From Asterella californica (taxonomy: Eukaryota; Streptophyta; Marchantiopsida; Marchantiales; Aytoniaceae): 64,000 nt of DNA. The position numbers and the translations under genes are program-made. Positions 51,301 through 62,944 of the stretch are shown one piece after another. Below the pieces are notes generated by a model, which searched no databases, had not been told where the DNA came from, and saw nothing but the letters and a program-made list of their open reading frames with translations. Every line of letters begins with the position of its first letter. The stretch's first letter is position 1. The DNA is taken from assembly GCA_036924285.1 (NCBI GenBank), contig JAYKYS010000014.1, forward strand, positions 6,262,001-6,326,000. Direction: 5' to 3'.

Positions 51301-53546
51301 GGGAATGTCCAGTGCGAAGCACATTTCCAGAAATGGCTCCCCCTGGTATAGAGTGCACTGTAGCCGACATGTGCAGTATGCAATGATCCAATCTGATCGA
51401 AGCGAATGAAGAATCTAATGCAGAACTGTAATCCTGGAGTTTAATACAGCGAAAGTGAAATAAGTAAAGGGCCTCGGTGGTGAATAAAGAATGGAACCGC
51501 AGAGCAGAGAAGAGAGTTAGCTTACATGAGGTCAAGACAAATCAGTTTAGAATCAGTAATCAGCAAGAACAGCCCGAACTGGCGAGTGAAATCAGCGATC
51601 AGCCAGGTGAAAGAGTATAGAAACGAATTTTTGCACAGAGGTTACTGATGCATGTAGGTAATGAGTAGGTGTACACTCAAGAACCTAACTACAGATACAC
51701 TCCTCGCATGCACCTCAACCTGCTCTCTGACTTCATCAGCACCCAAGAGAGAGGGTAGGCTATACATGAGTAGAAAAAGTCTTTTGAAAATTAGTGTTAA
51801 TGCTAGTCTACGTTCAAAAGTGAACACCCAGGGGAAGGTAAAAGAAAACGAACGAGGAGCGTGCAAGGTATGTGTACCTGTAGCACTGGATCGGGAATAT
51901 TAGGCATACGATCGTCGTACGGCTCAATTATGATGGCAAAACCTCGTTGATAAGTCCCTATGAGCGTGCCAAAATCACAGATGACTTGAATATGTAAAAA
52001 TTCATCCGTGTCTGTAATCTCCAGCGTCTGCAGTAGGGAAGTTAAGCGATCATAGCAAAACCTCAATGCCTTCTGGTCGATACTGCATTCTCTGCTTAAG
52101 GAGTTTAAAAAGGACAAAGGCCCTTCACTTTCCACAACTTCAGTCAGAAGACGGCCTTTGATATATTGTACAAGTCGCTTCAAGAAAGCAACGAAGTGTT
52201 CTGCTCGCCGAATATTCCCAGGTACAGCTTCTTTTAGAATATCATCAGGCAGAGCAGGGTTTGCAAGCCAATGATCAGCCACTGCACAGGATTTCAAAAG
52301 GTCGATCAGCAGGGGAATCAAGGGTAGTACTTGAGCTGGAAAGACTTAAAAGGAATTCACTGAGGATCACGACGAACTCGCTATAATGGTCCAGATGTCA
52401 AATTAGCGTCTGACCTCCAAGACTCTCAGTAGATCCAAACAGCTTCACTCATTTACATCCGGATAAACATCTTTGAATTCACTCATAAGTAAAGGGCTGA
52501 ATCTTACTGGGTAAATCTCCTCGTTGAGCCAATCCTTCTACAAGCCTATTGTACTCTTGGCGCAAACGATTCGCATCCGTTGCTTTAAACCTTCACAAGC
52601 AGCACAAATAGCAGCCAAGGAGTTTTAGAAACAAGAACCTTCAGCTACCCATCTCACCAGTGGTATCATTTGCTGAAGGAACAAAAGTCCCGTCGTGGTG
52701 GTATTTCACACCACGAGATGGTTAGATGACGCACTTCTCAATAACTTGCGAGATTTTGCTCAAGTTTCTCGTAGCGCCCTCAAGAGTTTGCTGTCGTATA
52801 TTGACACTGAGAGCTTCAATGCAAACGTTGTCAATATTGTGGGCCTCGTCAAAAACCACAATGCACTCCTTTTCCATCTCCCTGGATATAATTCCCGACA
52901 CTTTTGGGTCCAGTAAGTACTGATAATTGTACACAACCACATTGGCAAACTGGATCATATGGCGTGCCAAGAAATAGGGGCACCACCCTTTCTCTCTTCC
53001 ATAATTTCTCATGTCGTGCAAAGTATACACTCCGGGAGGTAACAGCGCATCAGCCCCCTTCCTTTCGTAATTCTCGAAAAAATCACACGTCTCTATATTG
53101 GGGTTGTCAGCTGCCGCAATTCTAACCCAAGAAGCTGTCAATTTTCTACATCCGGCATCTACGCTCTCCCTAGACCCTTCACCACTCACCCCGGGATGTA
53201 TACATAAGTTCTTCCGGGAACTCAAACCTAGAGCCAAAATTTTAGCAGCTTCCTTTCCAATTTCTTTCTCCTGATAAGCATGCAATCTCCGTAGCTCATC
53301 CAGGACCTTTTCCATTTCGTGCACAGTTCGAGTACAATATATAAGCTTCCCGACGGGATTAGCCAACTGGTAGCTGGTAATTAGTGACAGCAAAGTGATT
53401 GTTTTCCCCGTTCCTGTAGGCATTTCCAGTAAACAATGCCCCTTCGCGTCCAACGCTCTCTTCAGCTCCAGCATATACTGGTACTGCTCCGGGTAAATGA
53501 ATTCATACGGGAAGTAAACCGTCAAACCCTCGATTTTGAACTTCAT
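48308..53546 (-). CDS. UVH6: XPD/ERCC2 (UVH6) DNA helicase of TFIIH
   Basis: This is the 5'-to-3' helicase of TFIIH, acting in nucleotide excision repair and transcription initiation. Eleven exons join in phase to 754 residues: 53546-52735, 52590-52508, 52281-51878, 50811-50618, 50417-50237, 49980-49856, 49554-49465, 49353-49275, 49101-49025, 48780-48672 and 48418-48308. Walker A PTGTGKT is at 43-49. Four Fe-S cysteines are at 115, 133, 154 and 189, and the DEAH box is at 233-236. Helicase motifs in HD2 include [28 protein letters not shown], and motif [10 protein letters not shown] at about 661-668. The C-terminal end [10 protein letters not shown] is plant-like. All splice sites are GT-AG, and the third intron (50812-51877) is the longest at 1066 bp. 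All catalytic and cluster residues are intact, so I expect a functional gene. Confidence 0.96.
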
Positions 53547-55640
53547 CTTGAAGCCCTAGAAAATGCTCCGGAACTAAACTGGACAAGGCCAGGAAGACAA
53601 TCAAAGCCCGTCCTGAACCTCAGCGACTTGGCTGAATCAGCGAGGAAGGAGACACATCATTCGGAAAGAATGCGCCAACTGGGGATCCTGCAAATGACGG
53701 AGAAATTCGAGCGCTTAACATACAGTCCACCATTATATGTAAGAAAGTTTCTATGTCCAGTTGGCAGTCGTAACACAAAATTGAGGTGTTGAAGAAGATG
53801 TACTAACACCCAGGAACCTCAGTGGCTGTATGCTTAGGGAGAAAGGCTGGCTAGGATCAAAGCTAGGGCTCCTCGGAGAATGTAAGCCCAATTGGAATTC
53901 GCTTTTCCAAATTCAAATCGACCGATGTAATCCACGAGAGCTGGATCTTCTCTGGGTGCAGCTGGCTCGAGTACAGTCGAGAGCGAGGAGAAAAAGGCGG
54001 TCTGCGTACTAGAGCGAGAGAACTGCTCTAGAGTTCACAGGGTTTAAGCTTCTGCTACAAGCATAGACATCGTTACCATCGTTGCTAATATTTCCTCTCA
54101 GAGACTCGTTACTTTACCGGCCAGGGAATATATACCGTCCGATGTGCTGCGCAGTCCGGACTGATCGGAATGGACGGAGGCTTCTCCTGGGCTCGTCGCG
54201 CTGCAGCACGGGAAATGAAGTGGGGCCCGCCGTAGAGCCCAATCTTTCCAAATACTTTGGGACGTCACTTAGCAGGGTTCCTCCAGGTGAAAATCCTCGA
54301 TTTTCTCTCCATTTGTCATTCTGGAACAGAAAGTTGTATAAGTTTCGTTGGGAGAGTTTACTTCAGCGATAGTCAACAAGAGCTTTCCATCATCACTTTG
54401 GGCGAAACTTCTCGTGTCAAAGCAACAAGAAGCAAGTTCAGGTGTAAAGGTTCAGATGTAAAGGTAAGCGAATGAGTAGAAAGTGAAAACGACGGTAAAG
54501 AGGTGGAAACTCATACTACTTTCTTCACTACACGTTTTATCGCTATACACAATGATCTTCAGGGAAGTCATCGTGCTTTTCAAATTTATTTGAGAATGTA
54601 CTTTTCATTGTCTCAGGTCGAGCTCGCACCACCGGTTTCCAGTGTGTCAATCGTGCTGCGAGACAAGTATGATCGATGTCAAGAAGATGATCGTACTAAC
54701 GCATACATAACAAAAGAGTCTACTGTTTTGGAAAACAAGTGGTACCGTGAAGTTCGTGAATTCGATGGTGTGTGTGCACCTTAGTGTCATTATTGAGGGG
54801 GAGCTATGATGGTGTCATCTGAGATGAGAACATCTGGTCGCGGGCCCTAGACTGGCCTTAAGCTTCAAAGGGGCATCTGTGAGGTGCAGTCAAAGCTCGA
54901 ACTATAAACGAAAACCGTAGCGACTTCTCGCGAAGCTGGTGGCGCGACCTCGGCCTCAGACATCCCCTTCAAAATAACGTGCAACTTCGTTTTTCTACAA
55001 TTCCCTATTCTACCTGATAAATTCCAGGAAGCTACAGTCAGATCTCTATAAGGAAGTGCATTCGTCAGTCCCATAGGACAGATATGAGTGCACTTAGCTT
55101 GGGAATGGTCGAGTTTTACCGTGGTTCACCTGATGCCAAACTAGTTCGTTCCAGGCAAGTACCGATCCGGACGCAGTAGCCATAACCGCGCGGGCAGTGC
55201 GACGAAATTCCGGGGAGTCCTGAGCTTGGGAAGCAAGGTTCAGCTAGGTATCAAGGGGAGCAACTGTGTGGAACTTTGACGAGGTCGGTCCTATGCAGAA
55301 AATTATGGTTCTCGGTGTCGGTTTACGCGCCGAGTAATGGATGCAAACAGCAAAGCGAGTGAAAGCAGGCTAGTACGCAGCACGAAACGGGGAGGAAGTT
55401 GTGTTACAGCGCCAGGAACACGGAAGTGGTTCCGAGGGTTGATAACCAACGCTTCACATCGAACCTGTAAATGTGACCAGGGAGAAAGAGTGTTCGAAGA
55501 AACGAAGGCTACCAAGTATCAGAAGTGAAAACGCGAAACAATGAATAGCCAACGGATTGAAAGACCCCATCAAGCCTTACAAGGAAAAGAAGGATTCGAA
55601 GGGCAAAGCAACCAATCTCACAAAGAGAGAAAAAATATCG
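53547..55640. other. XPD upstream region and intergenic DNA
   Basis: The XPD promoter and 5' untranslated region should lie just above 53546. Plus-strand frames at 53436-53792, 54082-54372 and 54503-54784 show no domain and no splicing logic. No repeat was recognised. Confidence 0.45.
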
Positions 55641-58430
55641 GGACTAAGCCTCGTCATAAGTAGTTTTAAAGTCGTCTATCATTTTTAAAATATCACACAT
55701 CGGTAAGTCAAAACTCTTACATACAACAGGTGTATATGAAGTAACATCGTCTATTGCAATTATTCTCCTATGGACCGTGCTTGCTAAAACTCTCTGTAAA
55801 ATAATAAAAATTTGCTGTCTAAAAAACGTAATGCAAAAAGAAAAAAGGGGTAGTACCCTTTGGCGTCTCTCATGGTACGCTCTAGCATAATTTTGAATAA
55901 CAACGTCCAACTCCGAGATTGACTCCGATATCTCCAAAGCTAAAGGAATGAAGTGATGTCTCACCTGTATAATTTTATACATGGTTACTTTCGCTGCTGT
56001 CGTCACGTCTGCAGTCCATCTAGAGAGATGGGTGATCACTGTGTCGTCACTGAGTCTTTTATCGGATCTGTGACAATCACATCTGTCATTGAGACCTGAT
56101 CCTCTCGTCTGAAGGGCATACCAACGCTATCTTCATGTCATGTAACCGTTGTCTCGTGCTAAGACAAACACGACGTCTTTGATGACATTGTAGGTAACTA
56201 TCCGCTCTCCACCGTGTGGACAGAGAGCAAGATGTGGACCCGAGGTGTCGAACGAGATTATACTCGTAAGTGAACAGTGCCAAAGCAACAGACCGGACCA
56301 AACCTAAGTGGAACCTCATCGCTGTAGAGAAGATAGTCGGAGGGAGTCAAAACTCTCTAATGCAAAGTCGAGCTACGAGTCAAGAGCATGCGTCCTTGTC
56401 CGAACAAGAGCGGAGTCGAACTCTAATATCTCGTGAGATGGAAAGATCAACTAACAGCGCATGAAAACCTGCTGGAAGTGGTGTCTTGTCAAAGAGGATT
56501 GTAGTCCGCGAGATCCATCGATAGCTAAGATATTGATTTCAAGAATGTGTCTCACGTGTCTCAAGAGTCAAACTAAACTCTTGTCTCATGGAGACACATC
56601 TGTAGTAGTAAAAACCATCCTCCATCTCTATCACATAGATCTATTTCGCACGAGAAAAAGACAACAGAGCCAAGGTGCTGAGAGGTCCAACTACCCAAAA
56701 AGACTGCCGTAGCAATCTCCTCCATGGATAATAAATTCATCCCGTCACTTGATATCGACAAAGATGAGTGTCTACGTGTGAGAGGTCCTGCCACACAGCC
56801 AAGGGACCCCGGTCCTAAGATGTCATCAGAAACTCTCATGATCCTCCTATCAAACTCTCTAAGACGCGAGATGAAAATAAGAGATGGAGATATTGTGCGG
56901 AGTAAATAACTCGGATGACGTGCAATGGAAGAGGAAAAAATATTAAAGATAACTTGTGGGTTCTCTAACCTAGGAAGATCTTCGATATGCAAAACGTCTT
57001 CCGTCATGACAACATCTAAGAACCAAGAGACGAAGTCCTCTATACCCATTGTTACATCAAAGATACGTAAGCCACCTCTAGATATAACAAATCTCTCCAG
57101 GACCTAGAGGTTCGACAGTATATCGATGAGAATCAAGTCCTGCACTTTGACATCTTCACTGTCGTCTTATCAAGATCAATTGAGAGACGAGATGATCAAA
57201 GACATCATAGACTTGATCCGTCAGACTTACAATATGCGTGTCATCAGCTAGAGATGAAAAAACACAACCTGGAGCAACCCAAGCGGTGGCAAAGAGAGCT
57301 CTATAGTGAGCTAAGACAAAGAGTTGTCAACCCAAGAGTCTCTCTGACGAGTACCTACAGCGAAGCTGATAACTGTAACCCCTTTATTAAAAGACGTGCT
57401 AGTAATAAAGAGAGAAAAAGATCATAGAACGCTCGCACAAAAAAGACAAGACTCGCCATAGATCCATCGTCATCCATGAGCTTTTTAAAGATGGAAATGC
57501 ATTAAATGTTATTAAGAATATTTTCTACATCAACTTGTATGACAACTTAATCGAGATGGATGTCCAAGAGAGCTTTAAGTCGAAAGACACAGACTCACAA
57601 CTTCCAAGCATCGCAACTCCAAACTGATGTGGACAAAGATGATCTTAAAAGTTATCTCGAAGTTGAAGAACAATGGTATGGCTAATAAGTCGTAAGAAAA
57701 TCTCACTGATGGCTATCGGTAGACTCCTTCCATCATCCTTCGTCATGACTAAAAATTTAACTGCTCCCGATACTTGAGCTATAGAATGAAGAATATATCC
57801 TTGAGCTACTGTTGTCACTCCTTGAAAAAGCTCTATGAAACCACTAGAGGGGTCGTCTATCTGAAAACAATCTCGAAGATGCTCGTAGACCATCCCAGAC
57901 AGACTTTCAGAAGATAGACATGGAGTTGTACATAAGACGTGGGCAAACAAAGATCTATCGAGATATAATGACTCCTCAAGCTAAAAGTCTTGAATCTCAT
58001 GTGATGAGAGATCACTTTGTGGAGGAGAAAAGAAATATAATGAAACGATCGCCTCTTCAATAGGACATGTCAATGACAAAAGATGTAATGCTCTAGCATC
58101 TCTACTATACTCTCCAACCTGACATAACATCCTACAACGTCGTATGCGAGTGAAAGATGCGACATCGCGTGTGGAGGCAGACTCACTCCTATCTCGTATC
58201 GCATGTATTGATTTCTCTTGTAAGGCCGCATAATCACCCGCACAAAATTTATGAAGACGGACCGTTACCTCCAGATGTCTCTCTCTGCCATTTCGAATTT
58301 AACGGAGACACCAACAAAATAACAAGAAGAACAATAATCATGTCACCTCGTCTCAAACAATTTCATAATAATGTCCGTGTGAACTCTCAACCACTCTCAC
58401 GATTCAAAAAGAACTCCAGGAAGAAAGACT
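55640..58430 (-). pseudogene. Non-LTR retrotransposon (LINE-type) reverse transcriptase remnant
   Basis: Minus-strand fragments in several frames read in RT order. At about 58250-58000 is a linker rich in Arg (FTRIRRCRRMLCQVGEYSR). At about 57900-57650 are SGMVYEHLRDCF, ITTVA-like spacer, MTKDDGRSLPIAISEIFLRL and HTIVLQLRD, typical of fingers/palm motifs. At about 57620 is a QFGVAM word. At about 57540 comes a VIQVDVEN motif carrying the first catalytic Asp, then FKKLMDDDGS. At about 57225-57250 is LADDTHIV, matching the catalytic (Y/F)ADD box. Downstream, 57049-56573 holds the thumb/C-terminal region (SSDGMNLLSMEEIATAVFLGSW), and 56039-55644 a further helical frame. Stops and frameshifts are frequent. 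No endonuclease domain, poly-A tail or target duplication was found. Confidence 0.75.
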
Positions 58431-61194
58431 AACGATGTCATAATGACTGCACGTGTAGACTTCTATTCTTGATTAACCTTGACGTCTCATGTGATCCAAT
58501 CAAAGCTTTTCTGCATCTTTCTCACATGAGACTTCACCCCTTGCGAGATAAATAATCACACATCGGACATGATAAGTCTCATATCAGTCTCGATTTCATA
58601 AGAGATAGAGTACCCATAATTTAAAAAATGACAATATTCAATCAAACTGATACTCAACATCTCAAAGTGGGTATTTTGAGATGTTGAGTATCGTTAGATT
58701 GAATATTATCATTATACCCACTGAAATAAAGAACTTTAATTTATAGAGATAAAAACACATCATGTGTTAAAAAAAATCTTTTTAGAATCTCTCAACAACT
58801 TTAAACAAAAGATTATGTAACTCTAAAACCTTCAAAACCTCAAAAATCTCAACAAAACTCAAAAGTATTTAATATTCACTTATTTTTTACTAAATATAAC
58901 AATTTTAGGACTAAAAATATATATATAAATATAAAAAAAATCTGAAAATTTCACTTCCAAGTACGTCTAACAAGAACACAAAGCGATAGAAGAACTTCAA
59001 AGCACATTGCACTCTAGAACAGCAGTAGCAACACGACATGCCAAGTATAAAAGTATATAAGACGAACTTGTAAACGAGAAAAAACGTGATAATAACAGCA
59101 ACGGTGATCTTAATAACTACTGTATATATTTGTATAGCTCATTCTCAACAAAACTCGTCGGTTGAGAAATTCGGCCACTAAGTCTAGTTGGAACGAGAAA
59201 CTAACATCAAATCACACAAAACTGAATTCGGACCTAGCTGAATATAAATAAAATCATACATACGGGCACAACTAGATGATACTGTACAAACTTGTATGTT
59301 TTTCTGTAGATGCGACCCCCTAATGATATATAATATCATTATAGGTCACATTTAAACTCTATGGAAGGTAAAAGAACAAACAAAACAAAAAAATGACTCA
59401 GTGACGCATATAAAAATAAAATATTCACGAAAGACATCGCTTTTATCTTTTAACTTTGTGTTTCATCTTTTAACTTTGAAGATATATGAACCGTCAACCT
59501 CGCCATTCCATGTATTCATTCAAGATTATTCCAGAATCAACCATGATAAACATCAAAAGCAACACTTTCGCTTTTCATTTACACTACGTTCTTCAAACAA
59601 CGTGTTCCTATTATTTTAAAGAGTTCTAAAAGTTTAACAAACAGTAAAAAAAACAATTATAATAAACGATGCTCTTTACCTGGTGTATGCAAGAGTTTTA
59701 ATTTATCTAAGTATAACATTTTAGTAACAGTAACCGACTTTAGATCTTCTCTCCCCCTCGGGTGCTGGTTGGCTTTCGCTTGTAAGACTGATGTGTCTTT
59801 CCATCCGTTTGCGATTCATTGCGTCGCGCTTCACACTCGGGAGATCGGGTATCGGGACATCGACACGTATTTGCGATGGGATTAGTACATGAAGGAACAC
59901 TCAAGGCCCCTGCAATGATCGTCTAGATATTCCGATTTACCACTTGCGCGACACCTAATGTATGTCAGGTGGAGAAGCTAAATATACGGAGGAAAAAGGA
60001 GTTGGCGGATAGCGAGCGAAATCCACAATCAAACGCACGAAGTTACCAATAAAACGTCCCAGCAATCTTCATTGCTAGAAAGTGGCTTTGTCAATATAAG
60101 AGCAAAAATCTCCAATTATGGCCACCCAGGTAACTCATCTAAGTTTGGTTATCGCCGCCTGTAAAAGCTTCGTAAAGAAAACACGAGGACGGCGTGGATA
60201 GATCAGAGGTTGAGATAACCTCTGAGAACCGCTTCTGGGAAAAGACTATCGAGAGATCTCAAGCATAACAGAAACACATTGTAAATTGCAACCGTACAAG
60301 CCAGGGGTTGACAGCTTCCGTAGGTATGTAGCTCCAGAGCCAATTGAGTGATCTCAACTATTAAACTAGTCCAAATTAGTCCCCAGTACAGACAGCAAAC
60401 ATCTATAATCAGACCAACAAGAAGATTAATCTGAATACCGATATGGTCGTTCCAATAATGACGGTAAACTCTAGGAAGATGTGGAAGATTCAGTACGTTG
60501 TGGGTCACTAGAGAGCGACAACCAACAAGAAACCTTTTAAAAGCACTTGACAACAAGATGGTGTCATGTAGCAGACTCCGTTGGAATGGACTGTATGTCC
60601 TAGAAGCCGGCGATCTGCAAGATCGATGATCATTCCCAGCAACACAGAAGTTCGCTGGCCTCGCATCGCTACCTATAAACTTCCTTACTTCGACAGGTAG
60701 GCTTTTGAAACAAGGTGGAAAACCCGGCGGCCTTGTTCCAAACTAGCTCCCCGACAAGGAAGACGGGTACGTAAATGAAGTAAAAGCGTAAATTCTTAGC
60801 AATCTGTATCCAGTGACTTTGGGATAAGGGAAGAAAAGAGCAAGTTTCTGGCAACCGTTTTCTTTGACCTGAGAGATGACAAACTGAGTGCAATTTTCCG
60901 CGAAGCTGATCCTACAGACGGGCTACCACATGTATATTCGAATCTACAAAGATTTACAAAACGAATCAACTCGGTAAGCTATCGTGTGCAAGTCGTAAAG
61001 TCGTACATTTCGATTCTTTTTCTCCCGTACATGCGAGAAATACAGTCCCTAAACGGATCATACATCTGCCGTTCCTGCGCTTGCTGTTGAGCTAGCTAAG
61101 ACTTCGATCACATGGTTTGATAAGGTTTCACTATGTGTCCCCGACAAAAATCTCAAATGTCCAGCTGAGGACATGGGTCGAACAGTTTCCAGCT
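58431..61194. other. Intergenic, AT-rich, no gene confirmed
   Basis: AT-rich sequence with a foldback at 58630-58710. Two minus-strand frames, 60556-60203 (117 codons, hydrophobic, Leu/Cys-rich) and 60893-60669 (74 codons), have no recognised domain. They may be chance or 3' untranslated sequence. The part next to 61195 is likely the FAX 3' untranslated region. Confidence 0.45.
58630..58710. repeat. Foldback, about 36-bp arms, short loop
   Basis: The left arm 58630-58666 (ending TACTCAACATCTCAAA) pairs with 58674-58710 (starting TTTTGAGATGTTGAGTA) with about three mismatches. The loop is about 7 nt (GTGGGTA). Confidence 0.9.
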
Positions 61195-62944
61195 CTAATG
61201 ATTAGATCTCATGATACCGTGCAGGTATCCTCCTGTCATGATCAACGAAAACAGAGCAACAAGCCCTGCAGGCATAAACTTCCCAGATTTCTTGAACCGA
61301 GGGCCCATAATTCCCAGAAGAACAGCAGAAATTCCTGCAGACAACCCACAGGCCCAACTTGAAAACGGATGCAGGAACTAACGACATGTTCCAACCACTG
61401 ATGTTTGAATAACGAACTGAAACCTAAAGAAAACTTTGTTCACACCTTCTGAGCTTGTAAGCAAATTCCCTTACATAGGGAAAATCCCTCAAGAATTCAA
61501 TGAAAAAGAAAACAGAAATATTCCGATATTTCATATATCATGCTGAGGAACATGCTAGAACAACACAATAAACGTGGCCTACAAGCAGAATCACATGATG
61601 AGAAGTCCAATCATCAGCTACAGAAGATAACAGTGCGACCATCTTGGGCTCTCACTTCACGAGGAAATCAAGTGCAATTGCTCTGTTGGGACGATTTCCA
61701 CAGGAGTTTCTAGCAAATCAATCAACGTGTCAAATCACAAGAACGTAGTTATGCTGAGATGAGAGTGAATCACTTACCAAGTCCAAAGGAGGACGCAAAT
61801 ACAGGGTTCACCGGCAATTGTGCATAAACATAGTATAACGCTAAAGCCGCACCCCCTCCTGTAACGAGAGACTTGGCGCTGCCAGACTTCGCGAACCCGA
61901 TTACACCACCCACTGCATGTCCAGTTCGTCCAAGTCTAAGGTCACTCACTTACCTCATTATCACTTGAAAACCCACAGACTGAAGAAAAGGTCTTTGCTA
62001 AGGTGTCCAGATTTGAAAGACAGCTTAGATGTGACACATTAATTAACGGCTGTCTTTCACATCTGGACACCATAATTGCCCACCGAAGATAATTTGCAAT
62101 ATCAATCTTGTCAATGACCTCATTTCTGAAATGCAGGACAGAGAACGTATCTTCGATCGAAAGACATCGACATGCTTCTGCAGAAAGAGAACTTACCGCC
62201 AACGAGGGCAGCGTAAGCCAAAGTGAGCTTCTGTGACATCGACATCTTCTTCTCTGGTTGCTTCTCTTCCTCACCTTCTCCCTTTCCGTCTCCCTTACCG
62301 TCTCCCCTGCCTCCACCACCTCCGCCTCCACCACCACCTCCTTCCTTTCCCGCACCTCCGTCTCCTCCTCCAAGCTCAGGCTCTACTTCCTTGGATTCGG
62401 CATTCACAGTGGCATCCTGGTACTCAGGAGAAACTCCTTCCAATCCAGAATATACCTCACCGGCCTCGACCTCAACCACCGCTACCTTCGCAGCTACAGA
62501 TCCGTTAGGACCATATCCAGATGGAGCACCATAAGCATTCGGAGCAGCATAGTTTCCAGGTGCTGTATAATCTCTGGGAGCGGCGTAATTCCAGAAAGAC
62601 GGACTCTCGCCTTTCGAACTACTTCCCTTTCCTACGACAGGAGCTTCTACACTTTTCTTCGTCGTCGACTTAAAGGGGGGTTTCGGGATGCCGTACGAGG
62701 GGATCTTATTCGATGGAATCCCGTAATCCTTCAAACCATATCCTGGATCTTTCTTGGGCAGCTTCCCCCTAACCACTGTTCTCCTACCTCCAGACTTACG
62801 CGATTGGAGTGGACTTCTTCTTGCAAACAACAAACTGCACTGAAAACCTTGCTGCCCGCAAACGAATTCACTAGAGGCGAAACCAGAAACCGAGGACGGA
62901 GATTTGAGTACAGTCGCAGGCAGACAGAGACTCTGCAAGGCCAT
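61195..62944 (-). CDS. FAX: FAX-family (TMEM14) plastid fatty-acid export protein
   Basis: Plant FAX proteins of the Tmem_14 family export free fatty acids across the plastid inner envelope (family knowledge). Three exons, 62944-62197, 61912-61778 and 61334-61195, join as G|TG and G|GA to give 340 residues. The N-terminus (MALQSLCLPATVLKSPSSVS...) is Ser/Arg-rich and acid-poor, like a transit peptide. Residues about 60-180 are Tyr/Ala/Pro-rich with NYAAP/AYGAP units. About 195-230 is Gly- and Glu-rich with an 11-Gly run. The Tmem_14 domain starts at KLTLAYAALVGVGGVIGFAK (about 239), continues SLVTGGGAALALYYVYAQLP and ends KKSGKFMPAG...MTGGYLHG near the C-terminus. The acidic-glycine spacer suggests FAX1/FAX3-like rather than short FAX types, but subfamily is not settled. 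Confidence 0.92.
62002..62071. repeat. Foldback in FAX intron 1
   Basis: The arm 62002-62024 (GGTGTCCAGATTTGAAAGAC then AGC) pairs with 62049-62071 with about two mismatches; the loop is about 24 nt. It is wholly intronic. Confidence 0.85.

Noticed and set aside
60203..60893. Two minus-strand frames with hydrophobic segments between the LINE and FAX
   Set aside because: No recognised family, no splice pair joining them convincingly, and typical chance length; kept only as a note in the intergenic entry.
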